Positions 1-10,560 of a stretch of DNA of 64,000 nucleotides are shown here, piece by piece (positions within the stretch are counted from its first letter, which is position 1; every line of letters begins with the position of its first letter). The notes beneath the pieces were generated by a model that saw only the letters and a program-made list of their open reading frames with translations, had not been told where the DNA came from and made no database searches. Origin of the DNA: Hyaloperonospora brassicae (lineage: Eukaryota > Oomycota > Peronosporomycetes > Peronosporales > Peronosporaceae); NCBI GenBank assembly GCA_947650285.1, contig CANTFL010000175.1, positions 1 to 64,000 of the forward strand. The letters run 5' to 3'. Both the position numbers and the translations under genes were made by a program.

Positions 1-650
1 TCATCCACCTACACTACTGCTTCAGCCACTGCTATGGTCGTTGATGTTTTAGTAGTTCTGTCGTCGCTGACAATCAGGTTACGTTTCAAGTTGATGCTGA
101 CTATTATCCTGCCGCCGCTAATTACTCATGGATCTGTAAAGAATCTCCACCGGTCGGGCCTTTTGACAGTCAAAAGACGGCTGTAGAGGCTTATAGCAGT
201 ACGCCATACGCCAATGTTTTGCTGTTAGTGTATCCCGTAGCCGTTCGATTGGTCACAAACGCAGTTTCTCACATGTTCGCAAGGAAAACATTAAGGAGAT
301 CCCACAGTCGGCACACGTCAATGCGAGATCGCAGAACAAAAAAGGTCGGCTATTCATACGAGCTCGCGATCATGTATAACAAGTACGTCCCAGAAGGATG
401 CCTTGTCGACGCTTTGTGTGAACGACTGCCACACAGGTCACTCTCGTTGTATCAGCTAGACCATGTTCTCACCGCTACCGGCGGCGCGACGTGCGACGAG
501 TCAAACTGACGTTATAGAGTCTAAGGTCGTCCAGATGCATCAAGATGGACCTTCTCCTTGGGTATGTACGTGTTGAAGTCATATACAGCAGGTCATCATT
601 TGTTATTTCATCTTATTGTGATTATTTAAGGTTGTCATTAATCAGGTTTA
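1..650. other. unassigned sequence left of MULE 1
   Basis: Only short open frames are present and none resembles a family I know. The frame at 219-509 has no supporting features. The stretch may be the 5' flank or N-terminal part of the decayed MULE that follows, but nothing visible proves it. Confidence 0.3.
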
Positions 651-654
651 GGAG

Positions 655-1250
655 TCGGGTGTCCCTTCAAGTGCAAAGGATGTCCACAATATCGTTCAGA
701 AGGCGAACAGACAGGCACTTGATGGAGAATCGCACACGGAAGCTCTGCTGCAGCACCTGAAGGACCTGGATATTTTATTCGTGGTTGGAGGGGACGAATA
801 CAACCACATTCGACACCTGTTTTGGCAGCCCGAGATGACCAAGAACTTAGCATATCGTCATCACGATATTTTTGTGATTGACTGCACATACAAGACAGAT
901 GTCTACATCCTCCCGCTCCTTCATGTTGTTGAGTTTGCAAGTACTAATCAAACTTTTACTGCTGCAGTTGAAATCATGGACGATGAAGCATTCAAGGATT
1001 ATGAGTGGATGAAACTGAGATCGACAGATATATCCAGGGACATTCAAAGGTTCTTGTCGTTGATTGCGACCTTGGACTCATCAATGCAATCGCGGAGATG
1101 TGGCATCACGCATTGATTAATATATGCAGGTTTCACATCGCGAACAACGGCTTCACCAAATGCAGACAACATTTTACGGATACCGGCGAAGAGAGCTGGA
1201 CAGACTTTATAACACACTAGAAGGATATTGTCCATGCGCCTACAAAAAAA
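655..1250 (+). pseudogene. MULE transposase core, decayed
   Basis: Remnant of a Mutator-like (MULE) transposase, the DDE enzyme that cuts and pastes its own transposon. One frame runs from about 655 to 1040 and contains the typical run around the first catalytic aspartate, DIFVIDCTYKTD, followed by LPLLHVV. Near 1040 the frame shifts. The next segment (KVLVVDCDLGLINAIAEMW, then a CRFHI motif) matches the usual second-aspartate region, read to a stop near 1220. No start codon, terminal repeats or target duplication could be found, so the element is old and incomplete. The family call is from recalled consensus of oomycete MULEs. The frameshift and missing ends are seen directly. Confidence 0.7.
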
Positions 1251-3358
1251 CTTAAATGGAGCTTTGGCAGCAGCTACCTACGATTGCGGTGTGTAATTAT
1301 ACACTTTCTCTTCTGAATTAGATCAACATCTATACTGAAACTTCCACTTATGATAAACAAGACTGTAACACTATCGCATACCTCAACAAGAATGTATTTT
1401 TTGGCCGTCACTGGGCATCATTGAGCATCGACTAATAACAGCATTTTTGGACACACGGTTACCTCGAGAGCTAAAAGAACGCACTTCAAGAATATCAAGA
1501 GTTGGCTCAACAGCGCAAATTATACAATTCTCAACGTACAGACGATTTTCCCCAGGTATCGATTATAAACAAAAGAATAAGTGATACGATGGCAAAGAAG
1601 AAAATCGAGAAACTCACAAACTTACTTAACGAGATAGTTTTGAAGATGCATCGAAAAATCTCCCGTCACGTAATGGTGCTGCTCAAGAAATAGTACCTGC
1701 TATCTCTCGATTGCGAAAACCTCAACGAATGAAATAGATACCAAGCGATATTTTATGGCATCCACTGCGCGCACGTCTTCTGCGGACACATCGACGAAAA
1801 AAGGCCTACCGAATCTAGCAATCTTGCAAATCAATGTCATCTGGATAATATCGACGACGACAACAGCCCCGGTGCAGATGTTTTTGGTATTATGCCTTTA
1901 TTCCGCATCCTAAATATGACATCTCGCAAGAGGACACACCAGAAAACTACAAAGCGTCAATTGTCGAGGTTCAAGATTACTGAGCGTCATTGTGGTAGGA
2001 GATAATGCAGTCACTGCCATAGACCTGGTCACGACCGGCGCCTATATTCGTCTCGAGCTTTGATCGAGAATGAATAAGCAGACGATGCATCAATTACCTT
2101 AAGCACATCTCAGATGCCGTCAGAGCTCACACTCTGTAACGAATATGTAGCGTTGCGCGGATCTCAACACGGGAAACAGCTGCAGTCATTTAAACCTTTT
2201 CAATTCGTAACTTCTACAGTGATGTCCCATGTACCATTGCCACGGCATCCGCCTTCTCCTGCGCTATAGCAGAAGTCCGTTCTCCTCAACATAGGACACT
2301 AATTCAATATATAGCCGCGGGTGCATTTATAACAACTAGATTCAATTTTTTGAATTATCGTGGCCTAACCATGTTACAGGTGCATTTCTGCTTAGCTTGT
2401 CCTGTAATAATCGAAGTTACGTGGCCTGAATGTGATACAACTGTTTCCATATAAAAATATAGTCTAATGGATAGGCGCCGTTGTATTTATCAATTATTCT
2501 GGAGGTTCCAATCCTCTCCTTACGATTAAGCATGGAAGAAAATATCGTAATCATCGCAAGATCATGGTTTAGCAACGTATAAACACTACTGAATGGTCTG
2601 TTTTCAACCCGCTCGTTTCTATCTCCCAAATTATATTGACCTACACCTTCACATCCTTCGTTTACTTGTTTAACCCACTTGAAAAAATTATTGACGTTGA
2701 AAAGCGAACAGGTTTTGGCACTATATTCAACAAAATCCTGGTCGGGTAGGGGTAATGCCCTCCATGAAGGCTTTGATATGTAATTCTTGATCAGGCTTCC
2801 GACGGGGCCTTCGCGGAATCCTTCAGTTTTGGACGGGTTCCTCTCCCTCTACACAGCTCTCTAGCCGCTTTCCCCTCAGCCGCCAGTTGAGACTCCACGA
2901 TGTACGCCGTCATACCGGACGCCCCGAAGTCCCGGCATCTCCGCTTAGGTACGCTCGCTTCCTCCTTTGTTTCCGGTGCAAGCAACAGGGACCCTCCCTG
3001 GGTCCTGTTGACAAGATAGACATCCAAGGTATCGACGCAAGAAACCTACCGCTGGACACCACCGTAGACTGGCTCCAGGTCTGTACTTCCTTTGTCAATG
3101 TGCACAGGATCGTGTAGCCTGGAAGGCCTTCATCGCAGTGCTTATAGCTCGCGGCGCTTCATGGACCCTGGCAAGAGTAGAGAGAAATGTAGCGAAGGAG
3201 AGATAACCCGACGCCTGCGGAAGTTGACCCACTGTGGGGGCCCGACGGTTCGAGTATCGCGTTCACAATTACAATCAAAGTATATTTAGATATATACAAT
3301 CTCAATATGATAATAACCATATCCTTTTTATGATCTCGAGTTAAAAAGCCAACAAATA
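1251..3358. other. intergenic or decayed repeat, no recognisable gene
   Basis: About 2.1 kb without an identifiable gene. 1251-2400 is AT-rich with many stops in all frames. A minus-strand frame at 2791-3027 (78 codons, ending SAKAPSEA) and overlapping plus-strand frames at 2887-3117 look compositionally richer in GC than their surroundings and could be a fragment of a retroelement gag or host exon, but no motif supports either. Confidence 0.3.
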
Positions 3359-3421
3359 GGGGCACACCCCAATTTTTCTAGGGACACATCCGCCCGCCCG
3401 AAATGATGATGAGAAGCACTT
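3359..3421 (+). repeat. left terminal inverted repeat of MULE 2
   Basis: Begins GGGGCACACCCC, then CGCCCGCCCG and a GATGATGAG segment. It pairs imperfectly with 7015-7098 on the other strand. Confidence 0.65.
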
Positions 3422-3899
3422 CAGATATTACAATGCAGAAAAATGTATGTATACAGTCAAGCTTAGCTTATCGATATCCCACTAAACCAAAATGCAGTGA
3501 TTGAACGGTCTAGGCTCAATAAGGTATAGGAGATGAATTTATCTACTTTAAAAGAATAAGAACATGTCTCTACTACCTATCTTAGCCGGCAATTGCTTCT
3601 ATGTCCCCTCATTTGCATACTATACAACAGAGAACAACGACTACTGACACACACAAGCTGGGCCATCAAGATGGCTTGCGAAGGCCCAAGAGAGAGACAA
3701 TCGTCGCTGTAACATTTCCAACCCCCACCTGCCGCTCTCGTCGGTACCAGCTTTCCTTCCAGTAAAGAGATGGAGACTAAGTTAAACGGTTTTGCGTCTA
3801 CCCAGGGTATGCCATCGTCGTCGCAAGATCAGAGAAAACGAGGCTAGGTCTTTAACAGCTCGCATATAAGTGCGATCGCGGCGGGACGTACAAGAACAG

Positions 3900-5770
3900 T
3901 CATAACCTCATCGATGGTGAAAGGAAGCGACGGACATTCAGCAGGTCGATGGAATGCCCATTTAAAGGTCGCGGCGATGCAAAAGCGGACGAACCTTGGA
4001 CCTTCTGCATCACCAATGCCAACCAAAACCACAACCCTTCGTTGCATCTGGCCGGGCATTCAACCCACCGAAAGCTCTCGCACAAGCCGACTGCAATTAT
4101 CAAGGGACTGCTTGACGCAACGGTACCTCCACGAAACATTCAAAATTAGTTGAAAGTGACACATGACGTAAAGTTTTCCATAAAAAAACTATTCAACACT
4201 ATCCAGCAGCTGACCAAAACGGAGCTTAACGGCGAGAATCTGGTCGAAGTGCTGGTCAAACCTTACCGGGATGAGGCCTATGAAATTGAGCTGGTTTTGG
4301 ACGAATGTGGACGTGTAACCCATTGTTTTTTGCACACCCGGCAATGGTGGAGTTAATAAGACTCAATCACGACTTGTTAGTCTTGGATTCCACCTACAAG
4401 ACAAACAAATACCGTTTGCCTCTCCTGCACGTCGTCGGTTCCACCGCATTGCACACCGCATTCTCCGCGGCCTTCGTTTTCATGAAGAACGAGAACGGAG
4501 AATCGTACGGGACTGGTGTTGGGTTCTTGTACAAACGCTATCACATCGATGCTCTGCCAAAAGGCTTTGCACTTGATCGAGAACTTGCCCTGATCTCGGC
4601 ATTGCAGAATCAATTTCCTGAGGTCTCGATTTTGTTGTGTGTGTAGCATATTGAGAAGAACATCACCAAGAAGTGAAAGGGTCGTCTTGGCAGCAATCAC
4701 GAACAGTTCATGAAAGACTGGGCTGCGATAAGAAATTTTTTATTATGCAACTTTCACCAAAGTTGTAATCCATCATGCTGATATAATGTTTTAGATAGTG
4801 CATGCAGAGACAGAAACTAATGAGCTCTGGTCCAGTTTTCACACTCGATACCAAATGTACCAGGAAGCGCATAAATACCTGGACGACAAGTGGATATATT
4901 CTCACAAGAAAAGGTTTGTTGCGGCATTGACCAACAGCGTTACTCTCTTTGGGCATGCTATTACTTCACGTGGTGAGAGCGCTCACAGCCGGCTGAAAAC
5001 GTATCTGGGCGCGAGCATGTAGAGTTTGTTGCCATGCTGCACGAGGATCAAGGTGTCGATTGAAGGTTTCCCGACATATTACCGCGCAAATCGCGCGATC
5101 GATCAAATGCAGACACAACTGTTTGCCTACCATTCCCCAAAGACGGACATCTTTAAGAACGTCACAAAAAGCGTTTCAAATTTTGCTTTCAGCAAAGTCA
5201 ACGAGAAGACAAGTCAAACATGTGATGATGCTGGCATAGTTTAACACCTCTTTATTTACCTTTGATCTGGTTGCAGCTGGAATACGCACGCAGAACGGTC
5301 CAATCTGATTAAAAGATATGGTCCCTTGCGTTTACGACAGTCTGGGGTATGCCATGCCATCACCGGCTCAGGAATTAGATCAGCGAGGATAAGCGATTAC
5401 GCTTTAACAACTTTCATCCCCATTGGCACATTGTGGAACGTATTACTCTTTTCCTGATGCTTTTGAGAAACCCGAAGATCATTTATCTGTTGTGATGGAA
5501 CAATTAGCCATCAATGTGGCAAAGTTACCGGATCACCAACGGAGAGCAACTATTAAGCCTCTACACCATCTGTCCCAGCTGTTGCCCTGTCCGATGAATG
5601 AACTAGAAGCTGTGAGGACAAAGGGCCGCCCAAGCACCTCGACACAAAGAAATTAGTATGGATTTGAATAAGTGAAACATTTGCAGAAGCAGAGGAAAGC
5701 GGAGAAATGTAGCGCATGTGGTGGCGTCGGTCACCGCAAAAACTCGAAGAGCTGTCCAAATTATATTTAG
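3900..5770 (+). pseudogene. MULE 2 transposase, multiple lesions
   Basis: Degraded MULE transposase. The N-terminal DNA-binding part begins near 3949 (WTFCITNANQNHNPSLHLAG), where Cys and His residues are spaced as in FAR1/MULE zinc-binding modules. An in-frame TAG interrupts it at about 4147, and a frameshift follows near 4310. The DDE core is at 4305-4646 with LLVLDSTYKTNKYRLPLLHV and FALDRELALISAL, matching the two aspartate motifs. It stops just after the CVHI-like segment. Further pieces (4798-5022, 5026-5244) keep the C-terminal character. A CCHC zinc knuckle, CSACGGVGHRKNSKSC, is at about 5708-5755, as expected at the end of a MULE transposase. At least one internal stop and two frameshifts make it inactive. 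Confidence 0.75.
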
Positions 5771-5938
5771 CCTTCCCCGTTTGCATCCGCAATTCATCAA
5801 ATTGCAGCGACGTCGTCAGCGGCGAAATTGCTTTAGCTATAATTCGATTTGGATTGATTATCGAGCTACATATGGATTCATTATCCAGCACTACAACCAC
5901 GTCCGTGTGCTCGATCGGAGAGTGCAGGTAACATTGAC

Positions 5939-6202
5939 TCACAAGGCTCCACCACTTCCGACGGGACCAGAATCCAGGAAGAAAATTTTAAAAATCAATT
6001 TACCTTTGCCACGATAGATAGAGTGATAGCCGTTCAAGCTAAAGCACACCCAGGCATAATCATGTACCTCCACCCCAAGCATTGTTACCATATATCCTTT
6101 CTGTGCAACCCACGCAAGTTTATGCACCCGGTATAGTACCTGGTCGTCATACCCTTTCAATCGCACAATGACCTTGTAATTAACCGTTCTTAGCATCTTC
6201 AT
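5939..6202 (-). CDS. unidentified 87-codon frame inside MULE 2
   Basis: An open frame on the strand opposite the transposase, inside the MULE ends. It encodes VLYRVHKLAWVAQKGYMV and a short basic tail (YRGKGKLIF). I do not recognise it. It could be a fragment of a second gene carried by the element or a chance frame; the length alone is not convincing. Confidence 0.2.
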   Translation of the reverse strand: MKMLRTVNYKVIVRLKGYDDQVLYRVHKLAWVAQKGYMVTMLGVEVHDYAWVCFSLNGYHSIYRGKGKLIFKIFFLDSGPVGSGGAL

Positions 6203-7014
6203 ATCCGAAATTATCTGCCCGGGGTGGGACGATCAACGGTGTGGATTAAAACGTACCTCTTCATTGACGTTATTTGAAATTCCAAAAATACTGCATGCAG
6301 TACGTGCTTGTTTGTGCCTTATGAAAGCTAAGGAGAAGATCACTCGAGCTTTGGCTCACCACTAAACGGATGCGTGTATTTTTAAAGCCATGTTGATGTT
6401 AAAGAAAAAAGTGGCAGAGCAGAAGAAGGAGGATAAAACACGCTGGAGTGGTAGTCTGCTAAGTAAGACCGAGGCAGCCATGAGCAGAGGAATTTTCAAG
6501 CAGCGTCCACTGCAGCTGAAAAAACGTCCGAGTTCAGTCACGAGCTGTGGATGGTAATTGTTGTGCTTATTGGCATCGCATTGGCTCTCAATTATATTGT
6601 ATTTGTGGAGTAGCGGAGGTGCTGCAGATGCGCACCGTCATTTGATGTCATCTAAAACGCTTACATTCATGAGAAAGATGGTGTATTGTTTAGCGTACCT
6701 TAAGAGATTTAATCGGCTGCAACATGCCAAGATTATGCATGTTAATAACATCTTCATAAAGACTCGTGACTGTTATCACGTAGAAAATCAAATGTCGTTG
6801 CCACTGACAATGGTTGGATCTTGGCATCGCACCTATGGATTGCATACCGTTTTTTAGACGGTAAAGACTCCAGCAGGCTTAGACCGTTTTAGCCCCGCCC
6901 TGTCCAAGATGGATTGATATGATCTCGCGCATGAGCGCAACTACTGTTTAAGATAGGGATATATCGAGCAGATCAAGCGAATACGTGTTTACTTATTCTG
7001 CACCATAAATTGTG

Positions 7015-7098
7015 AAGTCCTCTTCATCATCATTTTATGCGGGCGGGTGTGCCCGTAGCAAAAATGGGGTGTGTTCCTAGCAAAAATGGGGTGTCCCC
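7015..7098 (-). repeat. right terminal inverted repeat of MULE 2
   Basis: Read on the minus strand it begins GGGGACACCCC, contains the TGCTA-ending unit twice in tandem, and then the CCCGCCCG and GATGATGAAG segments shared with the left end. The tandem duplication makes this end about 20 bases longer. Confidence 0.65.
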
Positions 7099-8789
7099 TT
7101 AGTCGTGGCCGAGAGAAAATTGCGCCACACGATAAAAAACGTAACGCGTCAGGATGAAAACATGAGCTATATCCCGAAGCTTGCATGTATTACAAATAAA
7201 AACAGAGGTGTATGCTATTTGTACTCATATCATTTATTATTGACAGGATCAGGATCGAATAAAGTATTCATAAGTATAATATTTTTTATTATGTACAGAT
7301 TTGATATACAATTCTATTTATAAAATATATATGACAATAATGTTTCGTTGCGTATTCGAGAACTGTATTTAAAGGATTATCCATCAACAGTTTCGCCAAG
7401 CAAGATATTTTATACAATTTAATATATCCAGTTTGTTGCCATTATCCTCATCAGCTGCTTAAGAGAGAAAATGATTGAGGTACATTAAGGTTCGTGCACG
7501 AACCCATTTTATCGTGCTTCGTTGGCCAATCTCCGGCGATGTGCAATCACACCTCCCCCTGCGCGGGTATCGATTCACGTACCTCCCGGTCTCTGTGTCA
7601 GTGCTTTTCCAATCGGCCACCGGGTTCGGTAGTCATTAGGAGCTTAAGTGTTAACCCCGATTACACCGTTAAGGATGGACAGGTGGATTTTGATCTGTAA
7701 AGTGCTATAAAACATGTGAAAAAGAAAGAAATGTGATATACTTGCTTTTGTTTTAATGTATATCACCAACTGTAAAGATCCAAATTCCGTAATATCAGCG
7801 TCGGACATCAAATTTGTCGATTTTAATCTCCATCACTATCACGATAAACCTGTTTCAAAAGCAACGATAGCAACAAAACTTACCGTGAGGGTCAGCACTA
7901 AAAATTACACTTTACCTTGAATGTCCGCAAAATTGTTTCAATTGACCCCGACCAATTAATGAGTCTGGTCCTCAAAGAATGGGTTGATTCCGTATCCGCA
8001 TAGATCATGCGACATTTTCAGCAATGTGAGGCGGCGAATGCGCATAGCAACATGTTCATTTTCTTTATTTGTGGCAATTAATCCAATGACAGAGATGATA
8101 AGGTAGGCTCAACATCGTGGCCACATTAACGCAACTCAATGTGAAATTGACCTAGTGGTGGCAACAGTTAAAATATGAAAACAATATGGATGAGTCATAT
8201 ATTGATAATCGGTGTATAAATAGTTCCATGTGTAACAAAAGAACTAGGTATATCATACGGAGGGTGTACGATTTTGCACTTTGCTTGGTGTAGACCGGAT
8301 TCTGTCGGTCCTGCCGAATTCTGTGTTAAATTAATGCAATTTGGGGACCTGTGTGTCGGAAAAGATGACTTAGTCTATTAAGATCTTCACAATCGCCTGC
8401 TATCTATTATATATTACTTCGCTGCTTATGTTAGGCTGCCACATGTACTGGAGCTCGTACCGCAATTATATATAGAAATGCTATATCTCAGAGGTTCCTT
8501 TGTTACTACAGAAGAGTTCCTCTAAGCGAACTCTCTATTACCTAATAATCCCTTGTAGTTATTATCGTTTCGCCCGACATTGGGCAAAAGAGATATATCA
8601 CGTAACTACCCACCCCTCTTACCGAATATTCTCTACCAACTCATATATTTCCCAATCCGCTCACCGATATTAGTTAAAAGGGTTTCTACTCTATACAAAA
8701 ACTCGACCTCAGAGTCCAAAAGTTCAACAAACAACGGCTTCAAAAGTCAAGATCTTACAAATAGCTACAATTATGAGAATTAGGGGATC
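7099..8789. other. AT-rich non-coding stretch
   Basis: No frame longer than about 70 codons and no recognised protein motif. It contains the possible SINE described separately (about 7510-7640). Otherwise I see only AT-rich sequence with many stops. Confidence 0.4.
7510..7640 (-). repeat. possible tRNA-derived SINE head
   Basis: On the minus strand there is an A-box-like TGGCCGATTGG (7609-7619), and 32 bases downstream a B-box-like GAATCGATACC (7566-7576), close to the spacing of the two internal Pol III boxes of tRNA genes. The T-stem does not pair, so this is not a functional tRNA. A decayed tRNA-derived SINE is the simplest reading, but two mismatches in the B box keep it tentative. Confidence 0.35.
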
Positions 8790-9224
8790 AGGTTCGTAAC
8801 TGGGTGAGTATGATAATAATATCATCAATATTACTGATAATGATAATAGGAAAAATCAGTCTTGCATTCTCACTGCAATACCACAAAGTTCAGTGTATTG
8901 TTGCAGTGACTCAAGGGTCTACTCGTTGCTTGATATTCATAAATATCAAATCACCAAGCGCTGCTAGACGCGCGCAAAGGGTGGTGAGTAGACGTCACTA
9001 TACATGCTCTGATATAAATATAGCTAAGTTAGGACGAATTAGACAAGACACATTTTAAGACATTATTATATTTATATGCTCTTTCGTTTACTAAGATAGT
9101 ATTCTGTACTAAGTCTTCCTCGAACGGATATAGTGTACTCAATCTAACTGGATCAAGTTCTCATTGCAGTCAATAATAGCTTTCTAAGCAATGTTATCAG
9201 TGCGTAGCTACCTGTGCTCGTTTC
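8790..9224 (+). repeat. 5' LTR of the old Gypsy A relic
   Basis: Recognised by blocks shared with the A1 LTR: GCTAGACGCGCGCAA, a GTGGTGAGTAGACGTCAC block and the end GTGCTCGTTTCA, followed by the primer-site-like CTGATAGCACTGTGTAG. The start is approximate. A small hairpin TTGATATT/AATATCAA (8930-8937 with 8942-8949) corresponds to one in the A1 LTR. Confidence 0.55.
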
Positions 9225-9275
9225 ACCTGATAGCACTGTGTAGTTCTTCTAAGGACCGCAAATGTTTTGCGCAAC

Positions 9276-10560
9276 ATGAACATTTTGGACGACGATGGCG
9301 ACAAATATCTTGCCACTCGTGAAAGATACTCCTTTTTGAGTTGATTCGAATAGAACACGTTCAAACAAATAAGTTTGACGTGGGTGAGAATGCTGTATGG
9401 GCAATGAATCGGACTAGACAGTGATCAACAGCATTCTACCATCGCCAAGTTCATACAACTGTACTTACCGCCGCGCTAAAAAATAGCCTCGTCTCATCAC
9501 AAAGGTTCTCGACAGGAAAAGCTGCTATGAAAATATGGTACTTAACAATTTGAACTGATGAGAGAGCAGTAGGCTCAGTATGCTGTTCCCAACCGACGCA
9601 TGCGCTTTGACGTGAAACCATAAATCATGGATAATTTAAGTACCGAAGATTCGAGAAAGACCCCCTGTTCAAATAAATAATAGAAGTAGACGATGCCATA
9701 GGATCTCTTTGTATTAACCATGAGGTAATGCATGTTGCATTTGCTTTGATATACTTGGCCGGAAGTTCCGAAAATTGAGCCTCAGGGCTATAGGTAAACG
9801 ACTCATATGTCTTAAAAAGTTAAAGACATTGAAGTCTCGGATCAGACAAACGTTCGAGCCTATATGGGATGGCATTTTATCAGTTCAGAGCTCTTGAAAC
9901 TCGAGAAGTGCAAGAATGATGTGCGCGCTTACGCTTAATACATTCGACTTCTCTTGAGTCGTATAAAAGCCGTACCGGTACTTAAGCACAGTCGCTACTT
10001 ACTGTGACCCAGTGGGATCATGCAGGGTATTGCAAAGCGTCACGTCAAAGCCCACCTGTTTCGCGTAGATCTGGGTATATTTTAAGAACAAAACTGATCT
10101 GGGAATCAGAAAGACATGAGAATGAGACACGCTCATGCTAGTTTGATCTCTTATCCTCTACCGAGACAACTTACGGATGAAGTTCAGCACCAATGGACCT
10201 CTACTACTTCGAAGGATAAAACCTCGCTTTTCGAACGGTAAGTCTGCAGAAGCGCAGTCGCTGAAAAAAGCTGGGCTACTACGCCAATGAGCGTAGAGAC
10301 CCACGCTTAAGTACCTCGCGGTTTGTGCGTGAAGGACGAACTGCTGCCACGAAGGGTATGATGGCGCGGGTCCGACGTTCTTTAAAAGCTGAAACAACAA
10401 GGCGTGCCACCAAAAAATGGTCGAGGTCAGTAGGGACGTTGTGCTTTACTGATCTAGCCACCTCAATAGATTATGCAAATATTTTGACAAAAGTTGCTAC
10501 GATCACACAATCTTTGTGCGTCTTTGCAATTTAGTGATGAGGTATCCCTCATCACCTTAA
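9276..10560 (+). pseudogene. gag remnant of the old Gypsy A relic
   Basis: Starts at about 9278 with MNILDDDGDKYLATRERY, the counterpart of the A1 Gag start MLDEEDTFHATREGF, and soon hits stops. Later patches (about 9840-10020, including a GATGTGCGCGCTTACGC block) align with the middle of A1 gag. It is non-functional. Confidence 0.55.

Larger units (their letters stand above)
3359..7098 (+). mobile_element. MULE 2 DNA transposon with terminal inverted repeats
   Basis: A 3.7 kb element bounded by related inverted ends. The left end starts GGGGCACACCCC and continues to a GATGATGAGAAGCACTT segment. The right end, read on the minus strand, starts GGGGACACCCC and reaches GATGATGAAGAGGACTT. The right end carries a second copy of the CAAAAATGGGGTGT unit that occurs once on the left. 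A broken MULE transposase gene lies between. No clear 9-bp target duplication is visible at the flanks, so the insertion is old or the ends are placed a few bases off. Confidence 0.65.

Noticed and set aside
7510..7640. A functional tRNA gene
   Set aside because: The T stem and acceptor stem do not pair and the B box has two mismatches.
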